Assembly (NCBI RefSeq): GCF_017086445.1
Contig: NZ_CP070968.1
Coordinates: 3,038,001-3,102,000, forward strand
Direction: 5' to 3'
Source: Brevundimonas fontaquae
GTDB lineage: Bacteria; Pseudomonadota; Alphaproteobacteria; Caulobacterales; Caulobacteraceae
Length of the DNA stretch: 64,000 nt
Below the pieces are notes generated by a model. It did not search any database. It saw nothing but the letters and a program-made list of their open reading frames with translations, and had not been told where the DNA came from. Made by a program: the position numbers and the translations under genes. Positions 57,915 to 64,000 of the stretch are shown one piece after another. Each line of letters begins with the position of its first letter. Within the stretch, counting starts at the first letter, position 1.

Positions 57915-58898
57915 CTAGGGCGTGACCGGCGCGCTTGGCCAGGACAGGCGAGCGATCGCGCCGGGCGAGGCGGCCCGCAGCGACCATTCTCCGCCGAGCT
58001 GTCGCGCCAGGGCCGTGATGATCCGCAGGCCCAGGCTGGTCGGTTCGCCGCTCGCCTCCTCGGAAAGGCCGACGCCGTCGTCGGCGACAGTCAGGGTGCG
58101 GACGGCGCCGTCGTCGCACAGGTCTATCGCGATCCGGCCCGGCCGGTCGGGGAAGGCGTGCTCCAGCGCGTTGTTGACGCATTCCAGCATGATCAGGACC
58201 ACGGGCGTGGCCTCCTCGGCCGACAGAACCACGTCGCCGCTGGAGATGGAGACAATCACGTCGTCACGCGCGGCCGCCGTCAGCGCATCGTCGACGATCG
58301 ATCGCGCCAAATCCTGAAAAGCGGTGTTCTTCTGGTCTGCGTCGGCCAGACTGCGCTGGATGCGGGCCACCAGACCCGTGCGGGACGAGGCGTCGGCCAA
58401 AGCCTTTCTGGCGCCTGGGTCGGCGGCGGCGCGCGCCTCCAGGCCCAACAAGGCGCTGACCACCTGAATATTGTTCGACACCCGGTGCTGCACTTCTCTG
58501 AGCAGAATGTCGCGGCTTTCCGCGAGCGCGGCGTTGCGCTCGACTTGGCGCGCCAGCCTGGCCGACGCCTTGTCCATGCCGACGATGAAAAAGATGTCGA
58601 CGGCGACGACAAAGGCGTAAAAGCCGATGGCGACGAAGGTCGCGACGCCCAGGTCGAAGCCCGGCGGGCCGATCCAGAACCACCAGGCCGACAACCCCGA
58701 CAGGGTCGCTGTCAGGACCGCCGGGCGCAGGCCCGCATAGAAGGCGACCAGCACGACGGCCGGGAAGAAGGTCAGATAGGGAAAGCCCGGCGGAAACCAG
58801 GGCGCCAGCCCATAGCGCAGCCCAAAGGCGACGGCCCATGCGGTGATCGCAAAGGCGTAACCACGCCAGATTGGATAACGAAGCGCCTGATGACGCAT
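57915..58898 (-). CDS. Membrane sensor histidine kinase (DUF4118-like + HisKA_2/HWE type)
   Basis: From ATG 58898 (GAGGAA upstream) the 327-residue kinase has about four membrane segments in the first 110 residues, in a DUF4118-like sensory arrangement ('GLAPWFPPGFPYLTFFPAVVLVAFYAGLRPAVLTATLSGLSAWWF'). Phosphoacceptor H138 lies in 'REVQHRVSNNIQVVSALLGL', and the ATPase part has 'ECVNNALEHAFP' and 'DDGVGL'. Partner regulator not adjacent. Confidence 0.88.
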   Translation of the reverse strand: MRHQALRYPIWRGYAFAITAWAVAFGLRYGLAPWFPPGFPYLTFFPAVVLVAFYAGLRPAVLTATLSGLSAWWFWIGPPGFDLGVATFVAIGFYAFVVAVDIFFIVGMDKASARLARQVERNAALAESRDILLREVQHRVSNNIQVVSALLGLEARAAADPGARKALADASSRTGLVARIQRSLADADQKNTAFQDLARSIVDDALTAAARDDVIVSISSGDVVLSAEEATPVVLIMLECVNNALEHAFPDRPGRIAIDLCDDGAVRTLTVADDGVGLSEEASGEPTSLGLRIITALARQLGGEWSLRAASPGAIARLSWPSAPVTP

Positions 58899-59060
58899 AG
58901 GATTCCTCAATGGACGCCGAGCGTCGGTGAACCGGTGTATCGAGCAGCGAAAGCGCCGCGTCCAGCCCAGCTTGGTGACCAAAGCGGGTTAAAATGACGG
59001 TAGCGGCGGCCTAGCCGGCGTCTCACGACCATCCGTTGCTCTGTCAGCCATTCCATCCAA

Positions 59061-59096
59061 GAAAAAGGGCCGGCCGGTTTCCCGGTCGGCCCTTGG
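59061..59096 (-). terminator. Rho-independent terminator of the TonB receptor gene
   Basis: AAGGGCCGGCCGG near 59065-59077 pairs with CCGGTCGGCCCTT near 59082-59094, with one G-T wobble. On the minus strand it is followed by TTTTTC. It lies 25 bases beyond the receptor stop. Confidence 0.82.
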
Positions 59097-59120
59097 TCGT
59101 TCAGCCTTGAAGGCTGGCGA

Positions 59121-61775
59121 TCAGTATTTGACCTTCAGCGTCACGCCGTAGGTGCGCGGGGCGCCGAGGTAGGCGTTATACGTCGCCGTATCGGTGGCCA
59201 TATTGTAGTAGGTGCCGTCCGCCTGAGGCGTCGTGGTGTTGGTGAAGGCCGTACCCTGCAGCGGGGCGGCGAAGCCGACCTGGGTGTATTCTTCTTCCAG
59301 CAGGTTCTGGCCCCAGACCTCCAGAGTCCAGCGTTCGTCCGCCGAACCGATCGAGACCCGGCCGTTGACGACGGTGAACGCGTCCTGGTTCTTGTACGGC
59401 AGCAGGTCCGAGCCGGTGTTGTATTCGGTCGAATATTTGGCCGACAGGTTGAAGCCGCCGCGCAGGCCGCCGCCCAGTTCGCGGTCGAACGCCAGTGCGC
59501 CGGTCAGCGACCATTCCGGAGCGAACGAAGCACGCGCGCCCGGCAGCAGCGACAACTGCGGGAAGCGGCCGGGGCTGGACAGGTCGCCCGCGCCGAACAC
59601 GCCGTATTTGGCGTCGGTGTAGGTCACGCCGCCTTGGAAGCTCAGGCCCTCGACCGGGGTGAACCAGACCATGTCGGCGTCGACGCCGCGCGATTTCAGC
59701 TCGGGAATCGATTCCACCACGAAGGCGGTACCCAGGAAGGTGTTCAGCTGGAAGTTCTCGAACTTCTGGTCGAAGTAGGTGACGTTCAGCAGCATGGTGC
59801 GGTCGAACAGGGTCGTCTTGATCCCCGCTTCATAGCTGTCGACGGTCTCGGCCTCGAAGAACAGCGAGGCGTCCGGCGTCACGCCCGTCTGCACCCGGTC
59901 CATATTGTAGCCCGCGCCCTTGTAGCCGCGCGCATACGAGCCATAGACCATGATCGACGGATTGAAGCGGTAGGACGCCTTGATCGTGCCCGACAGGTCG
60001 GTGTCGCTGAACTTCTCCTGGATCCGGCGACCGTCGTACTGCGGATTGGACCAGGGCAGGCACAGCAGGCCGAGCGCAGCGGCCGGGGTGCGGACATTGG
60101 CCGTCCCAGGGATGCCGGACGCCGGCAGCGTGGGAGCCAGGTTGTTGGTCAGGGCGCCGCCGCAGGCCGCGCCGTTGGCGCCCAGGTTGTCCTGGATGCC
60201 CAGCAGACGCTTGCTGTCGTAGGTGTAGCGCAGACCCAGGTTGATATCGAAGGCCTCGGTCACCCGGTAGGTGTTGTTGGTGAAGACGGCGACCGATTCC
60301 GAACGTTGCGAATAGTGGTCCTCATAGGCCTTGCCGACGCCGAAGGTCGGGGCGGTTGCCGACGGCGGAACCAGACCGACGGCGCATAGGGCCGTCCCTA
60401 CTGGCAGCGGCAGTTGCGCGGTGGTCGCCGTGTTGACCAGCAGGCCCTGCGGGTTGGTGAAGCAGCCAATCCGACCGGGGTTTGGCCCGCCCAAGGCCGC
60501 CGGCACGCTGGCCGTCAGCAGCAGGGAGGCGAAGGCGTTGTAGTCCGAGCCGTAGACATAGCTGTCGTCGCGATAGACGCCTTCCTTGGTGGCGAACAGA
60601 CCGACCAGCCAGTCCAGCTTGTCCGACGTGCCGGCCAGGCGGAACTCCTGCGTCAGGTTGTCGACGCCGTAGCCGTTGGAGCCGTCGTTGGCGCGGTACA
60701 GGATGTCGGCGCCGGTGTAGTCGAGGTCCATCCCCTGCTGGAACGACCAGTCGCGCCACGAGGTCTGCGACGTCAGGGTGGCGTTGATGCTGGGGAAGTC
60801 GATGGTGGCTTCCGCCGACAGACCCATGTCCTCGATCTCTTGCGGCGTCTCGCGGTTCGAATAGGCCAGGCGCGAGAAGGGCACCGTGCCGAAGCCGGCG
60901 ACCGGCGGACGCTGGCCCGGGCCGTTCGGCGCGGTCAGGGCGGCGATGAAGGCCTGCGACGGGCCGACGCGCGTCTGCACGGCGACGCAGCAGTATTCCT
61001 CGCGCTTGGTGTAGTCGGCGATCAGGCGCACCGAGACGTCGTCGCTGGGCAGGATCAGCAGCTGGCCGCGCGTGGTCCAGTAGTCCTGGGTCTGGTCGTC
61101 CTTGCGGGTGTTGGGGCCGTCGCCGTTATTGACGTCGTAGAAGCCGTCACGCTCGCGGTGCGCGACGAACAGGCGACCCGCGATCTGGTCGGTCAGGCCC
61201 CCGGTGACGGACACCGAACCGCCGATGGCGCCGAAGTTGCCGGCGGTCAGTTCGCCCGAGATCGACGGGTCGAACGAGGGGCGCTCGGTGATGATGTTGA
61301 TGACGCCGGCCGAGGTGTTCTTGCCGAACAGGGTGCCCTGCGGGCCCTTCAGGACCTCGATGCGGCTCAGTTCGCCCAGATCGCCGAAGCCGACCGAGTT
61401 GCGCGAGCGATAGACGCCGTCGATCACCACGCCGACCGAGCTTTCCAGGCCGGGGTTGTCGCCGACGGTGCCGGCGCCGCGGATGCGCACGGTGGTCGAG
61501 GCTTCCGACTGGGTCGAGGTGACGGTCATGCCCGGCGTCAGGATCTGCAGATCCTTGATGTCCTGCACGCCCGCGCCGTCCAGGATTTCCTGCGACAGGG
61601 TCGTGACCACGATCGGCACGTCCTGCAGGCTCTGCTCGCGCTTCTGGGCGGTGACGATGATGTCATCGACGCTGGCGGGCGCTTCCTGCGCGGCGGCGAC
61701 GCCGGCGAAGCCCATCACGGCGGCGCCCATGACGGCGGCGGACACAGTGGTCCTGAGTTGAAGATTGCGGCGCAT
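59121..61775 (-). CDS. TonB-dependent outer-membrane receptor
   Basis: From ATG 61775 (GGAGGA upstream) the 884-residue receptor has a signal peptide ('VSAAVMGAAVMGFAGVAAAQ'), a TonB-box-like 'VDDIIVTAQKREQSLQDVPI', a plug domain (about 50-165, with 'GPQGTLFGKNTSAGVINIIT') and a 22-strand barrel ending in an aromatic residue ('LKVKY'). Several cysteine pairs lie in extracellular loops. The family takes up siderophores, vitamins or glycans; Caulobacterales carry dozens and the substrate is not predictable. Confidence 0.94.
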   Translation of the reverse strand: MRRNLQLRTTVSAAVMGAAVMGFAGVAAAQEAPASVDDIIVTAQKREQSLQDVPIVVTTLSQEILDGAGVQDIKDLQILTPGMTVTSTQSEASTTVRIRGAGTVGDNPGLESSVGVVIDGVYRSRNSVGFGDLGELSRIEVLKGPQGTLFGKNTSAGVINIITERPSFDPSISGELTAGNFGAIGGSVSVTGGLTDQIAGRLFVAHRERDGFYDVNNGDGPNTRKDDQTQDYWTTRGQLLILPSDDVSVRLIADYTKREEYCCVAVQTRVGPSQAFIAALTAPNGPGQRPPVAGFGTVPFSRLAYSNRETPQEIEDMGLSAEATIDFPSINATLTSQTSWRDWSFQQGMDLDYTGADILYRANDGSNGYGVDNLTQEFRLAGTSDKLDWLVGLFATKEGVYRDDSYVYGSDYNAFASLLLTASVPAALGGPNPGRIGCFTNPQGLLVNTATTAQLPLPVGTALCAVGLVPPSATAPTFGVGKAYEDHYSQRSESVAVFTNNTYRVTEAFDINLGLRYTYDSKRLLGIQDNLGANGAACGGALTNNLAPTLPASGIPGTANVRTPAAALGLLCLPWSNPQYDGRRIQEKFSDTDLSGTIKASYRFNPSIMVYGSYARGYKGAGYNMDRVQTGVTPDASLFFEAETVDSYEAGIKTTLFDRTMLLNVTYFDQKFENFQLNTFLGTAFVVESIPELKSRGVDADMVWFTPVEGLSFQGGVTYTDAKYGVFGAGDLSSPGRFPQLSLLPGARASFAPEWSLTGALAFDRELGGGLRGGFNLSAKYSTEYNTGSDLLPYKNQDAFTVVNGRVSIGSADERWTLEVWGQNLLEEEYTQVGFAAPLQGTAFTNTTTPQADGTYYNMATDTATYNAYLGAPRTYGVTLKVKY

Positions 61776-61978
61776 AGGCGTCCTCCCGGCTGAAGCCGCG
61801 ACGCCATGGGCGATCGCAGCGTTTCCTGTTCCCTCGACGTCCCCTACGTGGGGGATCATTCGTTAGGGACAGGCTAAGCGCGGTTCGGGCCGACCGACAA
61901 GCGAGCGTTGTTACCCGCGACCATTTTTCGCCGTGGATTCGCCTTTGTGTGTCGAGGAAGCGACAGAAAACGCTGACG

Positions 61979-63223
61979 CTAGGTCAGTTTTTGCCCGTCT
62001 TTCGGCCCCAGAGGCTCCACCTCGGGCTGTAAGGCGGCGGGGTCGATCTCACGACCGCGACCGGCGAAACCGAGCACCAGGGCCGCCGCGATCGCCGACA
62101 GGATCGAGCCGCCGATGACGCCCAGCTTGACCTCGACCTGTTCGGGCGAATCGACCGCGCCGGGGAAGGCCAGGACGCCGATGAACAGGCTCATGGTGAA
62201 GCCGACCCCGCACAGCAGGGAGACGCCATAGACTTGCAGCCAGCTGGCGCCCGTCGGCCGCGCGCCGATCCTCAGCGCCGAGGCCATCCAGGCGGCGCCC
62301 AGGACGCCGATCTGCTTGCCGAAGAACAGGCCCAGCGCGATGGCGATGACCAGGGGCGCGAACGCCTGCTCCAGCGACAGGCCGGCGAAGGAGACGCCCG
62401 CCTTGGCGAAGGCGAACAGCGGCAGGACCAAAAAGGCGTTCCACGGATGCAGATCGTGCATCGCCTCCTTCAGCGGGCTCTGGCCGTCTTCGGCGCGGCC
62501 CTTGATCGGCACGATCATGGCGAAGGCCACAGCGGTCAGGGAGGTGCTGAGCCCCGACAGCACGGTCAGATACCAGACCAGGGCGAACCCCAGCACCCAG
62601 AAGGGCGAAGGGATGCGGATGCGGTGCGCCGCGACCGCACCGATCGCCAGCGCGCCCAGCGCCCAGAACAGCGGCGTCCAGTTCGCGCCCTCGCTGAACA
62701 GCACGGCGATCAGGGCGATGGCGCCAAGGTCGTCGACGATGGCGAGGGTCAGCAGGAAGACCCGCAACGACGAGGGCAAGCCCTTGCCGACAAAACCGAA
62801 GATGGCCAGCGCAAAGGCGATGTCGGTCGCCAGCGGGATGGGCCAGCCCGCATGCGGCGCGCCGATGGCGCCGGACAGCAGCAGATAGACCGCCGCCGGC
62901 CCCGCCATGCCTCCGAGCGCCGCCAGCACCGGCGTGGCGAGTTTGCGCGGGTCACTCAGTTCGCCGCGCACGATCTCGTATTTGATCTCCAGCCCCACGA
63001 CGAGGAAGAAGATCGCCATCAGACCTTCCTTGATCCAGTCGGAGATCGTCTCCTCCAGCCGGATCGGACCGATCTGCAAGACGTGGTAGCTCTTCAGCCA
63101 GGCGAAATAGTCGGCCGACCAGGGCGAGTTGGCGATCGCCACGGCGGCGATGGCGGCCAGCGCCAAGGCCGAGCCGGATGCGGCCTCGGTCTTGAGGAAA
63201 TCAAGTGTCAGTTTGCGCGCCAC
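61979..63223 (-). CDS. nhaA: Na+/H+ antiporter NhaA
   Basis: This 414-residue inner-membrane antiporter has about 12 segments and the NhaA ion-binding aspartates D164-D165 in 'LTLAIVDDLGAIALI', D134 in 'LATDIAFALAIFG', and 'GLMAIFFLVVGLEIKYEIVRGEL'. It exchanges sodium for protons and supports pH and salt tolerance. GTG or ATG starts further downstream are not needed; ATG 63223 fits. Confidence 0.96.
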   Translation of the reverse strand: MARKLTLDFLKTEAASGSALALAAIAAVAIANSPWSADYFAWLKSYHVLQIGPIRLEETISDWIKEGLMAIFFLVVGLEIKYEIVRGELSDPRKLATPVLAALGGMAGPAAVYLLLSGAIGAPHAGWPIPLATDIAFALAIFGFVGKGLPSSLRVFLLTLAIVDDLGAIALIAVLFSEGANWTPLFWALGALAIGAVAAHRIRIPSPFWVLGFALVWYLTVLSGLSTSLTAVAFAMIVPIKGRAEDGQSPLKEAMHDLHPWNAFLVLPLFAFAKAGVSFAGLSLEQAFAPLVIAIALGLFFGKQIGVLGAAWMASALRIGARPTGASWLQVYGVSLLCGVGFTMSLFIGVLAFPGAVDSPEQVEVKLGVIGGSILSAIAAALVLGFAGRGREIDPAALQPEVEPLGPKDGQKLT

Positions 63224-63437
63224 GGCGGCCTCCTAGCGAACGGAAGTTTCGTCGTGACGCCAGGTTATCGACGGGCGTCGGACCGGATTCGCCGCTCGGG
63301 TGTCGAGCGCGCCAGCCTGGCCGCGCGGAGCGGCCTGATCTCTGGGCACAAGAATACGGAACCCGGACGAAGGTTCAACCCCAACCGTCGCCGTAAGACG
63401 ACTTGCGAAACCGGCGCGGCCGCCGCACCTAACCCTA

Positions 63438-64000
63438 ATGCCCGTCTCCCCCGCCTACCGCCCCGAACCGCGCTTCTTTGATTTGGGCGCGGACTATGCC
63501 GATGCGGTTCAGGCCGCGGACTTTCCGAAGACGGTCCTGCGGTTTCGCAACGACCGGGCGGCGGCCGAGGTCGGGCTGGAGGGGTTGAGCGAGGCGGAAT
63601 GGATCGGCGCTTTCGGTCGGTTCGAGCCTCTGCCGGGGCAGCCCGGTCCGATCGCCATGCGCTATCACGGGCATCAATTCCGGCACTACAATCCCGATCT
63701 GGGCGACGGGCGCGGGTTCCTGGCGGCGCAGATGCGCGACGCCTCGGGTCGGCTGATGGATCTGGGCACCAAGGGCTCTGGCCAGACGCCGTGGTCGCGT
63801 GGCGGCGATGGGCGGCTGACGCTGAAGGGCGGGGTGCGCGAGGTGCTGGCGGCGACGATGCTGGAGGCGCAAGGCGTGCCAACCAGCCGCGCCTTGTCGC
63901 TGATCGAGACGGGCGAGGCGCTGGAGCGCGGGGACGAGCCGTCGTCGACGCGGTCGGCTGTTCTGGTGCGGCTGTCGCACAGCCATGTGCGGTTCGGGAC
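63438..64000 (+). CDS. selO: Protein adenylyltransferase SelO (YdiU), 3' end beyond window
   Basis: From ATG 63438 the visible 187 residues match the N-terminus of SelO: '[26 protein letters not shown]', '[53 protein letters not shown]'-type sequence. This pseudokinase-fold enzyme transfers AMP to serine, threonine or tyrosine of target proteins and is linked to oxidative stress (established for the family). The catalytic C-terminal part lies outside the window. Confidence 0.93.
   Translation, partial: MPVSPAYRPEPRFFDLGADYADAVQAADFPKTVLRFRNDRAAAEVGLEGLSEAEWIGAFGRFEPLPGQPGPIAMRYHGHQFRHYNPDLGDGRGFLAAQMRDASGRLMDLGTKGSGQTPWSRGGDGRLTLKGGVREVLAATMLEAQGVPTSRALSLIETGEALERGDEPSSTRSAVLVRLSHSHVRFG

Noticed and set aside
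60414-61793. 459-residue plus-strand frame opposite the TonB receptor
   Set aside because: Antisense shadow; the minus-strand receptor has signal peptide, plug and barrel features.

Overview
The window comes from a high-GC alphaproteobacterium of the Caulobacterales, most likely Brevundimonas or a close relative. This is inferred from the gene set: the cell-cycle regulator CtrA with GANTC sites upstream, a MucR/Ros zinc-finger regulator flanked by two DUF2336 proteins, FliI/FliJ, a DivJ-like kinase, a gene transfer agent (GTA) head-tail cluster, TonB-dependent receptors and many stand-alone sensor kinases. No tRNA, rRNA, CRISPR array, transposase or integrase was seen.

Layout. 1-1.0 kb: two tandem DUF805 membrane proteins, the first cut by the window edge. 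1.1-7.2 kb: a rearranged GTA cluster on the minus strand (genes g11, g10.1, g10, g9, g8, g7, g6, g5). It is interrupted by two plus-strand genes and ends in a 5'-truncated g4 protease remnant fused out of frame to a small upstream gene; no large terminase or portal gene is present. 7.3-12.5 kb: a YcgN-type protein, a frameshifted DUF559 gene, a TetR/SMR efflux pair, an ABC-F ATPase and an esterase. 12.6-16.2 kb: a large hybrid histidine kinase, then 0.7 kb without a gene that looks like a structured RNA. 16.2-25.2 kb: a three-domain TonB_C-type protein, an NMT1-like binding protein, DUF2336-MucR-DUF2336, CysK and a GAF histidine kinase. 25.2-33.4 kb: two chemoreceptors ending in CheR-docking-type pentapeptides around a porin and an Lrp/exporter pair, then fliI-fliJ. 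33.6-39.4 kb: a GH10 xylanase, two tiny basic secreted paralogues, a two-component system, a serine hydrolase and a HicAB-type toxin-antitoxin pair. 39.5-41.8 kb: ctrA, divergent from a pair resembling the GTA activators GafY/GafZ. 42-51.5 kb: a second serine hydrolase, a truncated membrane protein, SufE, a DivJ-like kinase, several unknowns, and two regulator/target modules with clear palindromes. 51.5-64 kb: LepA, an RND efflux pair, an HWE/HisKA_2 kinase, a TonB receptor, NhaA and the start of SelO.

How it fits together. The ctrA/gafYZ-like locus and the GTA structural genes belong to one regulatory programme in Caulobacter (established knowledge), but here the packaging end of the GTA cluster looks deleted. 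At least six copies of GC-rich palindromic repeats lie between genes, two of them inside the GTA cluster, and several appear to supply the ribosome-binding site of the next gene.
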